Of a stretch of DNA of 49,267 bases, positions 24,481 through 33,231 are shown in pieces; position 1 is the stretch's first letter; every line of letters begins with the position of its first letter. Source of the DNA: an uncultured Eubacteriales bacterium. GTDB lineage: Bacteria; Bacillota; Clostridia; Lachnospirales; Bianqueaceae. The stretch lies in the NCBI GenBank assembly GCA_902783575.1, contig CACZRP010000097.1, positions 1-49,267 on the forward strand, in the 5' to 3' direction. The translations under genes and the position numbers were made by a program. The notes beneath the pieces were generated by a model. That model ran no database searches. It saw only the letters and a program-made list of their open reading frames with translations, and had not been told where the DNA came from.

Positions 24481-26908
24481 CCGTATATCCGTCCGTACCC
24501 TGGTGGAGTTTGTACTCAGATACGGCGATATCGAAAGCGGCTTTTCCGGCGGGATCAGAGCCAATCTCCGGGCCCTGGAGGGAACCAGGCTGCACCAGAA
24601 GCTTCAAAAAGAGGCCATGGCAAAGAAGGGGATGGAATATCAGAAGGAAGTGCCCCTGAGCACTGAGGTGGAATTCCCCTTCGGCACCGTGCTGGTGGAG
24701 GGAAGGGCCGACGGAATCTTCCGCAGCGAAGACGGATGCCGGGCCATTGATGAAATCAAGTCCACCGGTTATCCGCTGGAAGACATCACTCTGGACACCT
24801 TTCCTCTGCATGTGGCTCAGGCCAAGTGCTATGGCCATATTTTCCTGCTGGATCATCCGGAGGAGGATCAGATTCTGATCCGCATCAGCTATGTTCATGT
24901 GGAAACGGAGGAGACCCGTTTTCTGGAGCAGAGGTTCGAACGGAAGGAGCTGGCCTCCTTCTTTGACCATGTCATGGCGCTGTACCGTCCGTGGCTGGAA
25001 TGGAAGACGGATTTCGACCAGATCCGGACCAAGTCCATCGAAGCCCTCGAATTTCCCTTCGACAGCTTCAGGCCCGGACAGCGGGCGATGGCCGCCTATG
25101 TGTACAGGACCATCGACAGGAAGGAAAAGATTTTCCTTCAGGCTCCCACCGGCATTGGAAAGACCTTATCCACCCTCTATCCCTCCCTCAAATCCATGGG
25201 GGAAGGAAAGTGTGAAAAAATATTTTATCTGACGGCCAAGAATGTAACGAGGCAGGCTGCCCGGCAGGCGGTGGAACTGCTGCGGGATCATTCGGCCCTG
25301 CGGCTGAAGACCGTCGTGCTCACCGCCAGAGACAAAATCTGTTTTCTTGATAAAAGGGACTGCCGCCCGGCCGTCTGTCCCTATGCCCGAGGCCATTTTG
25401 ACCGGGTGAATGAGACAGCGCTGAAAACCCTGGAGCAATATGACCTGCTGGATGAGGAGCTCATCCGGAGGGTGGCGGAGGAAGCGAGGGTCTGTCCCTT
25501 TGAGCTTTCACTGGATCTGGCAACCTGGTCGGATCTGGTGATCTGTGACTATAACTATGCCTTTGACCCATCCGCCAGCCTGAAGCGGTTTTTCGCAGAG
25601 GGATCCTCACCCTATGTTCTTCTGGTGGATGAAGCCCACAATCTGGTGGACCGGGCCAGGGATATGTTCAGCGCTGAGCTGCTGAAAAAGGAGGTCCTGG
25701 ACCGGAAGAAGGACCAGGACAAAAAATCCCGTCTCGCCAAAAGAATCAGCCAGGTGAATCAATTGTTTCTGGAGGCGGGAAGACAGCTGAAGGAGGAGAT
25801 TATCTCCGGAGAGGAGAGAATTCTGCCCCTCAGCCGTCTGGGCGATGAGTTTGAAAGCAAGTTTTATTATTCCCTGGTCCGGATCTCCGAGACCATGGGT
25901 GAAACACTGGAAAAAATGTCCCCGGGTCAGCGGACCGAGCAGGAGGGCTTTCTGGAAGCCTATTTTCATATTCTCTCCGTGATCCGTACCTGGGATCATC
26001 TGGACGAAGGATATACCTGTTTCTTTGAAAAGGGAAGGGAGGGCCTTTCCTTTCATCTGGCCTGCATCGATCCGTCCCGGCAGCTGTCGGAATGCCTGCG
26101 GACAGTGCGCAGCAGCATATTCTTTTCCGCCACCCTTTCCCCGGTGGATTATTACAAACGTCTTCTGGGAGGGGAGGGAGAGGATTCCGCGGTGGCCTTT
26201 CCATCGCCATTTCCGCCGGAAAACCGCCGGGTGCTGATTGCCCCGGTGAGGGTCACCTACCAGAACCGCACGGAGAGCATCGGCGCCATCTGCCGCCTCA
26301 TCTATGAGACCATCCGGGCCAAAAGAGGCCATTACCTGGTATTCTTTCCATCCTTTGCCTATCTGGAACAGGTTTCCGAAGCCTTCGGCAGCCTGTATCC
26401 CGAAGAGCAGCTGCTTTTGCAGCAGCGGGAGATGGATGAGAAAGCCAGGGAAGCATTTATGGAGAGCCTGCAGGATCTTTCCGCCCCTGTCACCGGATTC
26501 TGCGTTTTGGGCGGCATGTTCTCCGAGGGAATCGACCTGATGGGAGATGCCCTGATCGGCGCCGTGGTGGTGACGGTGGGCCTGCCCCAGATCGGTCTGA
26601 TGAGAAACCTCATCCGGGATCATCTGAATACCATGGAGGATGAGCAGGTCCGGGGCCATGGCTTTGAATATGCCTATACCTACCCGGGCCTATGCAAGGT
26701 GCTTCAGGCCGCAGGGAGGGTTCACCGGTCGGAGACGGACCGGGGCATCATCCTGCTGATTGATGAGCGGTTTGCCCAGCCCAGATACCGCCGGCTGTTT
26801 CCTTCGGAATGGGAGGATATCCGGCTGGTGGGTCCGGATCAGATCCGGCAGGATCTGGAAGAGTTTTGGAAAGGAAGCCCGGAGACTGCTTCTCCGGCCA
26901 ATGACTGA
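24467..26908 (+). CDS. XPD/DinG-type Fe-S helicase with N-terminal PD-(D/E)XK nuclease
   Basis: This 813-aa superfamily 2 helicase has a nuclease-like domain at about 70-130, with GRADGIF and AIDEIKS as the Asp and ExK elements of a Cas4/RecB-type PD-(D/E)XK core. Helicase motifs follow: Walker A APTGIGKT (~226-233), DEAH at 388-391 and motif VI QAAGRVHRSETDRG. Four cysteines, C292, C299, C304 and C343, lie between motifs I and II as expected for an XPD-type 4Fe-4S cluster. The protein should process DNA ends or branched intermediates. I prefer ATG 24467, with GAGGA just upstream, over TTG 24449. It overlaps the MutS-like gene. Confidence 0.88.
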   Translation: MEIIDRISVRTLVEFVLRYGDIESGFSGGIRANLRALEGTRLHQKLQKEAMAKKGMEYQKEVPLSTEVEFPFGTVLVEGRADGIFRSEDGCRAIDEIKSTGYPLEDITLDTFPLHVAQAKCYGHIFLLDHPEEDQILIRISYVHVETEETRFLEQRFERKELASFFDHVMALYRPWLEWKTDFDQIRTKSIEALEFPFDSFRPGQRAMAAYVYRTIDRKEKIFLQAPTGIGKTLSTLYPSLKSMGEGKCEKIFYLTAKNVTRQAARQAVELLRDHSALRLKTVVLTARDKICFLDKRDCRPAVCPYARGHFDRVNETALKTLEQYDLLDEELIRRVAEEARVCPFELSLDLATWSDLVICDYNYAFDPSASLKRFFAEGSSPYVLLVDEAHNLVDRARDMFSAELLKKEVLDRKKDQDKKSRLAKRISQVNQLFLEAGRQLKEEIISGEERILPLSRLGDEFESKFYYSLVRISETMGETLEKMSPGQRTEQEGFLEAYFHILSVIRTWDHLDEGYTCFFEKGREGLSFHLACIDPSRQLSECLRTVRSSIFFSATLSPVDYYKRLLGGEGEDSAVAFPSPFPPENRRVLIAPVRVTYQNRTESIGAICRLIYETIRAKRGHYLVFFPSFAYLEQVSEAFGSLYPEEQLLLQQREMDEKAREAFMESLQDLSAPVTGFCVLGGMFSEGIDLMGDALIGAVVVTVGLPQIGLMRNLIRDHLNTMEDEQVRGHGFEYAYTYPGLCKVLQAAGRVHRSETDRGIILLIDERFAQPRYRRLFPSEWEDIRLVGPDQIRQDLEEFWKGSPETASPAND

Positions 26909-26913
26909 AAGTT

Positions 26914-27696
26914 ATGCGTTTTTGTGCGATATCCAGCGGCAGCAGCGGCAACTGTACCTTCATCGAGACCCAGGAACACCGCCTGCTCATCGATGTGGGC
27001 CTGTCCGCCCGCACCATCGAGGGTATGCTGAAGGAAAAAAAGATTGATCCGGCCACCATTTCCGCCATCTTTGTGACCCACGAGCACGCGGATCATATCC
27101 GGGGCGTGGGGGTATGGGCCAGACGATACAAGATTCCCGTCATGGCCACGGCCGGCACCTGGAAGGGAATGGAGAGATCCATCGGCCAGGTTCCGGGGGA
27201 GCTGCGGGTGGAAATTGTTTCGGGCAAAGGGTACCGCATGGGAGATCTGAGAATCGAATCGATTCCCACCTGCCATGACGCCAATGATCCCTGCGCCTAT
27301 ACCGTGGAATCCGGCGGACGGAAGGTGTCTGTGATTACGGACACTGGCATGACGACCCCCGTCATGTATAAGCATCTGTGCGAGTCGGACATTGCCGTGA
27401 TCGAAAGCAATCATGATATCGATATGCTGATGCACGGACCCTATCCCGCGGCCCTGAAGCGAAGAATCCGCAGCAACCTGGGGCATCTGTCGAACCAGGA
27501 CTGCGGCGAGCTTCTGTGCAGGGTCAGAGAGTACAATCCCAATGGCACCTTCCTGCTGGGCCATCTGTCGGAGGAGAATAACCGCCCCGGCCTGGCCCTG
27601 TCCACGGTAAGCACCATGGTGGCGGAGAAGCTGGGCACCAGCGGGCCCATTGATCTGACGGCCCGAGACCGGTCGACGGACATTTATATCGTTTGA
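26914..27696 (+). CDS. walJ: WalJ/YycJ metallo-beta-lactamase-fold hydrolase
   Basis: This 260-aa cytosolic enzyme has the THEHADH metal-binding motif and the SSGSSGNC start typical of YycJ/WalJ (VicX), a 5'-3' exonuclease-like MBL protein. Further metal ligands are in CHD and the aspartate of ITDTGM. In Bacillus it sits in the walRK operon and affects replication and wall homeostasis; here walRK is absent and it follows a DNA helicase by 5 nt, which favours a DNA-processing role. The ribosome site is weak, so translation may be coupled to the helicase. Confidence 0.88.
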   Translation: MRFCAISSGSSGNCTFIETQEHRLLIDVGLSARTIEGMLKEKKIDPATISAIFVTHEHADHIRGVGVWARRYKIPVMATAGTWKGMERSIGQVPGELRVEIVSGKGYRMGDLRIESIPTCHDANDPCAYTVESGGRKVSVITDTGMTTPVMYKHLCESDIAVIESNHDIDMLMHGPYPAALKRRIRSNLGHLSNQDCGELLCRVREYNPNGTFLLGHLSEENNRPGLALSTVSTMVAEKLGTSGPIDLTARDRSTDIYIV

Positions 27697-27714
27697 TAGG
27701 GGAGGCAAGTTTTT

Positions 27715-29514
27715 ATGCCCTTTGACGGAATAACCGTTTACTCCGTAACGGAGGAACTGAAGGAAAGGCTGACGGGAGGCAGAATTGATAAAGTCTACCA
27801 GCCGGAGAATGATCAGATTGTGCTGAATATCCGGTCCCTGGGCCGCATGTATCATCTGCTTCTGTCCGCTTCGGCGGGCAGCGCCCGATGCCAGCTGACG
27901 GAGAAGAAAATCGAAACGCCCCTCCAGCCGCCCGCCTTCTGCATGCTGCTGAGAAAGCATCTGACCGGCGGTAAAATTCTGGAAATATCCCAGGTCCATT
28001 TTGACCGGATTATGGAAATCGTGGTTGAAGCCATGGACGAGCTGGGCGACCTGAAAAAGAAATCCCTGATCCTGGAGGTGATGGGCAAGCACTCCAACCT
28101 GGTGCTGGTGGATGAGAACCGGAGAATTCTTGACGCCATCCGGCATGTGAGCATCACCATGAGCTCCGTGCGCCAGATCGGACCGGGACTGACCTATGTG
28201 CTGCCGGCCCATAATCATAAATACAATCCCATGGAATGGATGCTCCAGATCAGCACCCAGACCGGGAAGGAAAAGGCGGAATCCCTGGATAAGGCTTTTG
28301 AGACCTCTTCCGATGCCGGAGCCCAGGGAGTTCTGGTCAAAGCCCTGTACACGGTTTTCAGCGGCTTCAGCCCCCTGGCGTCCAGGGAAATCCTTTTCCG
28401 GGCGGGGATTGAGGATAAAGAAATCTGGCAGGACCTGACCCCGGAACGAAGATGTGCGCTGGTGGAGGCGATGACAGGCTTCCTTCAGCAGCTGAAGCAT
28501 GGGGATATGGCACCGGTCATGTATCTGAAGGAGGATGGATCCATTCTGGACTTCAGCCTGTTTCCTTATGACAGCCTGAGAGGCATAGATTCTCGAAGCT
28601 ATCCCGATCTGATGAGTCTTCTGGATGATTATTTTGCCGGAGCCCATCAGACGGACGTGCTGAAACAGAAAGCCCAGGATCTCCGCCATCTGCTGACCAC
28701 CAACCTGGACCGGGTCAGGCGCAAGCTGGCCCTGCAGGAAAAACAGATGGAGGATACCAGGGACCGGGAAGAATACAGAATCAACGGTGATCTGATTACC
28801 GCCAATGTCTATCAGCTGAAGCAGGGAATGACCAGCTGCGATCTGCCTGATTATTATCAGGAATCCATGCCCCTTCGTCATATTCATCTGGACGTGAATC
28901 TGACGCCTGCCCAAAACGCACAGAAGTACTACAGCCGTTACAATAAAATGAAGCGGACGGAGGAGGCCCTTCGGATTCAGATTGCCGAGGGAAGGGAAGA
29001 GGAGGCTTATCTTTTGAGCGTTGTTTCCGCGCTGAATCTTTCCGACTGCGAGCAGGATCTCATGGATATCCGGCAAGAGCTTTCCGCCAACGGATATCTG
29101 AAGAAGGCCCAGAAGGGCAAGAAGAACCTGGCCCGCTCCAAGCCCCTGGAATTTGTCACCAGCGAAGGCGTTCAGGGACTGGTGGGCAAGAACAATATCC
29201 AGAATGACCAGCTTACCTTCCGCAGCGCCAGAGACAGGGATGAATGGTTCCATGTGAAGAATATTCCCGGATCCCATGTGATTCTGAGGGTTCAGGGTCT
29301 GGAGATGGGCCGCGATTATACGGAGCAGAGCTTTCTGGAGGCAGCCGCCCAGGCAGCCCGGCACAGCAGCGGCCGGGAGGGCAGCAATGTTCCCGTGGAC
29401 CATACCAGAGTGATGTATGTCAAAAAGCCGGCAGGCAGCAAACCGGGTTTTGTCCGTTATACCCACGAGCAGACCATCTTTGTTCCGGCCGATGAAATCG
29501 GGAAGATCCAATAA
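27715..29514 (+). CDS. rqcH: RqcH, NFACT-family ribosome quality-control factor
   Basis: This 599-aa protein (formerly called fibronectin-binding protein, FbpA) binds stalled 50S subunits and recruits tRNA-Ala to add C-terminal alanine tails. The NFACT-N domain begins with MPFDGITVYSVTEEL. A coiled-coil middle spans about 330-440. The C-terminal NFACT-R domain holds the conserved RDRDEWFHVKNIPGSHVILR-type core. Length is normal. GGGGAGG lies upstream of the ATG. It ends a run of genes starting at the MutS-like gene; no GC-rich terminator follows, only a T-rich stretch. Confidence 0.94.
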   Translation: MPFDGITVYSVTEELKERLTGGRIDKVYQPENDQIVLNIRSLGRMYHLLLSASAGSARCQLTEKKIETPLQPPAFCMLLRKHLTGGKILEISQVHFDRIMEIVVEAMDELGDLKKKSLILEVMGKHSNLVLVDENRRILDAIRHVSITMSSVRQIGPGLTYVLPAHNHKYNPMEWMLQISTQTGKEKAESLDKAFETSSDAGAQGVLVKALYTVFSGFSPLASREILFRAGIEDKEIWQDLTPERRCALVEAMTGFLQQLKHGDMAPVMYLKEDGSILDFSLFPYDSLRGIDSRSYPDLMSLLDDYFAGAHQTDVLKQKAQDLRHLLTTNLDRVRRKLALQEKQMEDTRDREEYRINGDLITANVYQLKQGMTSCDLPDYYQESMPLRHIHLDVNLTPAQNAQKYYSRYNKMKRTEEALRIQIAEGREEEAYLLSVVSALNLSDCEQDLMDIRQELSANGYLKKAQKGKKNLARSKPLEFVTSEGVQGLVGKNNIQNDQLTFRSARDRDEWFHVKNIPGSHVILRVQGLEMGRDYTEQSFLEAAAQAARHSSGREGSNVPVDHTRVMYVKKPAGSKPGFVRYTHEQTIFVPADEIGKIQ

Positions 29515-29551
29515 TTTTTTTTCTGCTTTTTTACAATTTTTCGAAAAAGTA

Positions 29552-29580
29552 TTGATTATATCACGAGATCATGTTATAAT
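29552..29580 (+). promoter_or_regulatory. Strong promoter of the CAP-domain gene
   Basis: TTGATT (29552-29557) and a perfect TATAAT (29575-29580) are 17 nt apart, with an extended -10 TG at 29572-29573. Transcription would start about 40 nt before the ATG, consistent with an abundantly made secreted protein. Confidence 0.8.
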
Positions 29581-29628
29581 TTTGTAACAAATTCGTAATA
29601 ACTTTCTGTTTTCGAGGAGTTGATATAT

Positions 29629-30852
29629 ATGAAACGATATTTAGCAGTTATTCTGGTTCTTGTGTTATCCTGCGGGCTCGTGGGATACGGAGAACTGCTT
29701 CCCATGGAAGCCTCCGGACATGAGGAGGAGATAATCATCCTGGTGGAGGAGCCTTCCAAGGCAGCCCTTTCCGCTGAGAAGGAATCCTCTGAGACCCCGG
29801 CGGTTCAGACGGCTGCGGTTTCCGCGGCTAAACCTACCGCTTCTCCCGCTTCCTTTACTTCCATGGGCGCAGGCACCAGCTGCCGGCAGATCGTGGAGCC
29901 GGTGGTGGACTACACGGACACCAAAGTTTCCGCTCAGCTGCAGGCCGCAGAAGAGGAGAGACTGGCTAAGGAAGCTGAACTGGCTGCCAGAGATGAATCT
30001 CAGCGGGTTTATTCCACCGCTATGGTGGGTTCGGTTATCGCTGTGGAAGATATGATCTCTGCCGATGCGGCGCCTCTGGACCTGTCTACGGTGGTCTTCG
30101 CCACCCAGGACGCTTCCGGCGTCAAGAGCATTCTCTTCAACGAGGATGGTGTGCTGAAGGTCTGGAGAGAACAGACAGAGCTGGAAAAGACCGCAAAAGA
30201 AAGCAAGGAAACCTCCAAGCCGGCAGAGGAATCATCCAGTGAATCCGTGGAGGAATCCTACGTAGAAGAATCCACCGCTGAAAGCGGAGAGGAAGAATCC
30301 TCTGAGGAGGAATCCACCGCTGAAAGCGGAGAGGAAGAGTCCACCGCTGAAAGCGGAGAGGAAGAAAGCTCTGAGGAAGAAAGCTCCGAGGAAGAATCCA
30401 GCGATGAAAGCGAAGAGGAGAGCTCTGAGAATTCTGAAGAAGATTCCGAAGATTCTGAAGCTGAAGAGTCCTATACCTACGAGCTTCCCACCGATGGTGA
30501 ATACTACTACGGATATGCTCAGGAAGTCTTCGAAAAGACCAACGCCCTGAGAGCTTCCCTGGGTATCGCGCCTCTGTCCTGGTCCGGTGAGCTGGAAGCC
30601 TTCGCCATGACCCGTGCTCAGGAAATCACCATTTCCTTCTCCCACTACCGTCCGGGCGGCGGACACTATTCCAACTACGGTCCCGAGCATGAAAACATCG
30701 CCTGGGGTTACGGAAGTCCTGATGCGGTGTTTGAAGGCTGGTATACTTCCTACGATCACTACAACAACCTGACCGATGTTACCATGTCCAGCGTGGGTAT
30801 TGCCTGTTATCGCTACGAAGGCATTCTTTACTGGGTCATGAGCTTCTGGTAA
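29629..30852 (+). CDS. Secreted CAP-domain protein with Ser/Glu-rich linker
   Basis: This 407-aa exported protein has an N-terminal hydrophobic signal (about 4-20). The motif VLVLSC could be a lipobox, so a lipoprotein is possible. Residues 30-185 are variable. A low-complexity Ser/Glu linker (~190-285) precedes a C-terminal CAP/SCP domain (~290-407) with VFEKTNALRASLG, the HYRPGGGH and ENIAWG blocks, a WY..H.N segment and the closing YWVMSFW. CAP proteins of this kind are extracellular, with varied or unknown roles. The ATG is set by GAGGAG 9 nt upstream; the frame also opens at TTG 29620. The linker DNA has three 26-bp repeats. Confidence 0.85.
   Translation: MKRYLAVILVLVLSCGLVGYGELLPMEASGHEEEIIILVEEPSKAALSAEKESSETPAVQTAAVSAAKPTASPASFTSMGAGTSCRQIVEPVVDYTDTKVSAQLQAAEEERLAKEAELAARDESQRVYSTAMVGSVIAVEDMISADAAPLDLSTVVFATQDASGVKSILFNEDGVLKVWREQTELEKTAKESKETSKPAEESSSESVEESYVEESTAESGEEESSEEESTAESGEEESTAESGEEESSEEESSEEESSDESEEESSENSEEDSEDSEAEESYTYELPTDGEYYYGYAQEVFEKTNALRASLGIAPLSWSGELEAFAMTRAQEITISFSHYRPGGGHYSNYGPEHENIAWGYGSPDAVFEGWYTSYDHYNNLTDVTMSSVGIACYRYEGILYWVMSFW
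30271..30365 (+). repeat. In-frame repeats encoding the Ser/Glu linker
   Basis: The 26-bp sequence TCCACCGCTGAAAGCGGAGA plus GGAAGA occurs identically at 30271-30296, 30313-30338 and 30340-30365. Spacings of 42 and 27 nt are multiples of three, so gain or loss of a unit keeps the frame. Each encodes STAESGEEE. Confidence 0.85.
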
Positions 30853-30879
30853 TCCATCGCAGAAAAATCCAATAAAAAT

Positions 30880-30914
30880 ACGGATCCGATTCGAAAGAAA
30901 AGGATCCGTTTTTT
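30880..30914. terminator. Bidirectional terminator between convergent genes
   Basis: ACGGATCC (30880-30887) pairs with GGATCCGT (30902-30909), followed by a T-run on the plus strand and, read the other way, by TATTTTTATT. It can end both the CAP gene and the minus-strand flavoprotein operon. Confidence 0.85.
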
Positions 30915-30946
30915 ATGTTAAAATTTTTTTGACTGAAAAATCTTTT

Positions 30947-31441
30947 TCAGGCTTCCTCCAGCAGCAGTCCTTTAATCCGGAAGTATTCGGGAACCTTTTG
31001 GTCCCATACCCGGTCCGGCGTCTTGTCCATGCTGAAGGTTTTGGTGCTGACACCGGTCACCAGCATCAGCCTGGTGCGGGCATTCCCGCTTTCATCGGTG
31101 GTTTCAAACCGGATGTTCAGCTGATAGGATTCGACAGAGTCAGCGGGAGCATCGGTGATGCGTTCCGGCGGGATAGCCATGGTCAGGGACAGGGAGCTCG
31201 GCGTATGGCCGCCCTGGATGAGCATCTTGACCTTGGGCTGAATTTCATCCCAGAGAAGATAATTGCCCCGGCGGGCATTTCTTTCTTCCTCGGTCAGATA
31301 GGGCCGGTTGATCTTTCCGTCTATACTGACATGGGAAATGAGTCCTGCTTCCAGTGAGCGGAATTCCCAGCCCTTAAAAAGGGTTCCGTTCAGAAGACCC
31401 GCCATGAAGGTACGGATATCGGTTACGATAAATGCTTTCAT
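30947..31441 (-). CDS. DUF5721-type protein
   Basis: This 164-aa soluble protein begins MKAFIVTDIRTFMAGLL and fits the DUF5721 group of Clostridia, a family without known function. I see no catalytic motif; the content is beta-rich, with an acidic C-terminus. Its ATG overlaps the stop of the upstream flavoprotein gene by 4 nt (ATGA), so the two are co-translated. That pairing is the only hint of function. Confidence 0.72.
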   Translation of the reverse strand: MKAFIVTDIRTFMAGLLNGTLFKGWEFRSLEAGLISHVSIDGKINRPYLTEEERNARRGNYLLWDEIQPKVKMLIQGGHTPSSLSLTMAIPPERITDAPADSVESYQLNIRFETTDESGNARTRLMLVTGVSTKTFSMDKTPDRVWDQKVPEYFRIKGLLLEEA

Positions 31442-33105
31442 GAATTTGTTACCTCTGAGGAATGGTTGTTTTGCGTCAGATATGCCTCCGCGGCCTTCAT
31501 GCCGTCCATGGCGGCGGACATAATGCCCCCCGCGTAGCCGGCGCCTTCGCCCATGGGGTAGAGCCCCTTGAGGACGCTTTGCATGTCGGCTTCCCGGAGA
31601 ATGCGCACCGGAGAAGAGCTGCGGGATTCGACACCGGTCAGTACGGCGTCAGGCCGGTCAAAGCCCTGCATTCGGGTGCCGAAGAAGCGGATGCCTTCTT
31701 CCAGGGACCGGGAAATATAGTCGGGAAACAGCTCGTGAAAGTTCGTCTGCCGGACGGTTCCGGTAAAGGAAGGCTGAATTTCACCGAAGGGGGAAATCCT
31801 GTCGGTACCCTCCAGAAAGTCTCCCACCAGCTGGATGGGAGCCGAATAATCGGATCCTCCGAGGCGGAAAGCCTTACGCTCCAGATGCCGCTGGAAATAC
31901 ATGCCGGACAGAACAGGAGAAACCTCCTGATCGGCGGGAAGATAAGCAAGGGAATCCTCGGGGGTGATATTCACCAGCAGCGCGCTGTTGCTGTTCACCT
32001 CATCCCGGGCATAGTTGCTCATGCCATTGGTGACAACCGTCTCCGGCTCGGAAGCCGCAGCCACCACCAGGCCGCCGGGACACATGCAGAAGGTATAGAC
32101 GCTTCGTCCGGTCTCCGCCCGGGCGGTCAGTTTATAGCTGGCAGCGCCAAGGAAGGGTGAACCCGCATATTCGCGGTACTGATCCCTGTCAATCATCAGG
32201 CGGGGATGTTCAATGCGAAGGCCCACGGCAAAAGGCTTGGACTCCATGGTGATTCCCAATTGGCTCAGCATGGTAAAGGTGTCTCTGGCGCTGTGGCCGA
32301 TGCCGAGAAAGACCGTATCGGTATCCAGAGAGGTAACTCTGCCCTGTCTGTCTTTGAATTCAATGCCTTCGATCCGGGTGCCGTCGGCGCTTGTATGAAT
32401 ATCTGTCAGGGTGGTTTCAAAACGGATTTCAGCCCCCAGCTGGATCATCTCTTCCCGCAGGGCTTTGACCACCTCCTGAAGGCGGTCGGTGCCGATATGT
32501 GGCTTTGCGTCATAGAGAATGGTCTCGGGCGCGCCGCAGCGGACCATCTCCTCAAGAACGAAGCGTCCTCGCAGCGTCGGGTCTTTGACAAGGGTATTGA
32601 CCTTTCCGTCGGAAAAGGTTCCGGCTCCGCCTTCGCCAAACTGGACATTGGAATCGGGATCGAGAATTTTCTCGGTGAAGAACCGCATGGTGTCCAGTTT
32701 TCTTTCCTCCACCCGGCGTCCCCGTTCCAGAATCAGGGGACAGAGACCCGCCCTGGAGAGAAGCAGGCCGGCAAAGAGGCCCGCCGGGCCCAGACCGACA
32801 ATCACCGGTCTTTGGGAAGGCCTGAAGGAAATCTTCGGAAGCTCATAGGCGGGGGCCTTCTTCAGAAGCTGCCACTTTTTCCCGCGTTTTCTGCCTTTCT
32901 GAAAAACCTTGTCTTCCTTGGAAAGGTTCGCGTCAATGGTATAAAGGTAAATAAAGGCCCGGCCCCGTCTGGCGTCCAGCGACCGGTGAAAGACGCTGTA
33001 GGTCAGAGGATGGAGATCGGAAATGTCCAGCTCTTTCCGAAGGGCCTTTTCTATTTCGGCGCGGCCGGCTTCCACGGGAAGCCTCAGTTCAGAAATCCGT
33101 ATCAT
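31438..33105 (-). CDS. FAD/NAD(P)-dependent dehydrogenase of the COG2509 type
   Basis: This 555-aa cytosolic flavoprotein has a 95-residue N-terminal domain and then the FAD-binding Rossmann motif VIVGLGPAGLFAG (GLGPAG at 104-109). FGEGGAGTFSDGK is the characteristic second block of the family, and GEGAGYAGGIMSAAMDG near the C-terminus is the second FAD-contact motif. Proteins of this family are annotated as uncharacterised oxidoreductases, and the reaction is unknown. I chose ATG 33105 because GGGAGT lies just upstream; the frame also opens at an earlier start (33126), which lacks a ribosome site. Confidence 0.87.
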   Translation of the reverse strand: MIRISELRLPVEAGRAEIEKALRKELDISDLHPLTYSVFHRSLDARRGRAFIYLYTIDANLSKEDKVFQKGRKRGKKWQLLKKAPAYELPKISFRPSQRPVIVGLGPAGLFAGLLLSRAGLCPLILERGRRVEERKLDTMRFFTEKILDPDSNVQFGEGGAGTFSDGKVNTLVKDPTLRGRFVLEEMVRCGAPETILYDAKPHIGTDRLQEVVKALREEMIQLGAEIRFETTLTDIHTSADGTRIEGIEFKDRQGRVTSLDTDTVFLGIGHSARDTFTMLSQLGITMESKPFAVGLRIEHPRLMIDRDQYREYAGSPFLGAASYKLTARAETGRSVYTFCMCPGGLVVAAASEPETVVTNGMSNYARDEVNSNSALLVNITPEDSLAYLPADQEVSPVLSGMYFQRHLERKAFRLGGSDYSAPIQLVGDFLEGTDRISPFGEIQPSFTGTVRQTNFHELFPDYISRSLEEGIRFFGTRMQGFDRPDAVLTGVESRSSSPVRILREADMQSVLKGLYPMGEGAGYAGGIMSAAMDGMKAAEAYLTQNNHSSEVTNS

Positions 33106-33139
33106 AAATACTCCCTTCAAGGTCAAGGATAACTGTATT

Positions 33140-33168
33140 AGTATACTCCGATTTTCTTTACAAATAAA
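33140..33168 (-). promoter_or_regulatory. Weak candidate promoter of the flavoprotein operon
   Basis: On the minus strand TATACT (33140-33145) is a good -10, with a poor -35 TTTATT 17 nt upstream. It overlaps the divergent yicC promoter, so the two may compete. Confidence 0.4.
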
Positions 33169-33185
33169 GGGGAGAATGTTAAAAT
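33157..33185 (+). promoter_or_regulatory. Promoter of the yicC operon
   Basis: TTTACA (33157-33162) and TAAAAT (33180-33185) are 17 nt apart, with an extended -10 TG at 33177-33178. Transcription would start about 40 nt before yicC. Confidence 0.72.
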
Positions 33186-33231
33186 ATCTATTGATACACT
33201 TTTCATTTTATATGCAGAAGGGAAATAAAAA

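Noticed and set aside
26914..27696. Ordinary beta-lactamase
   Set aside because: No signal peptide, and the N-terminal SSGSSGNC and overall pattern are those of WalJ/YycJ.
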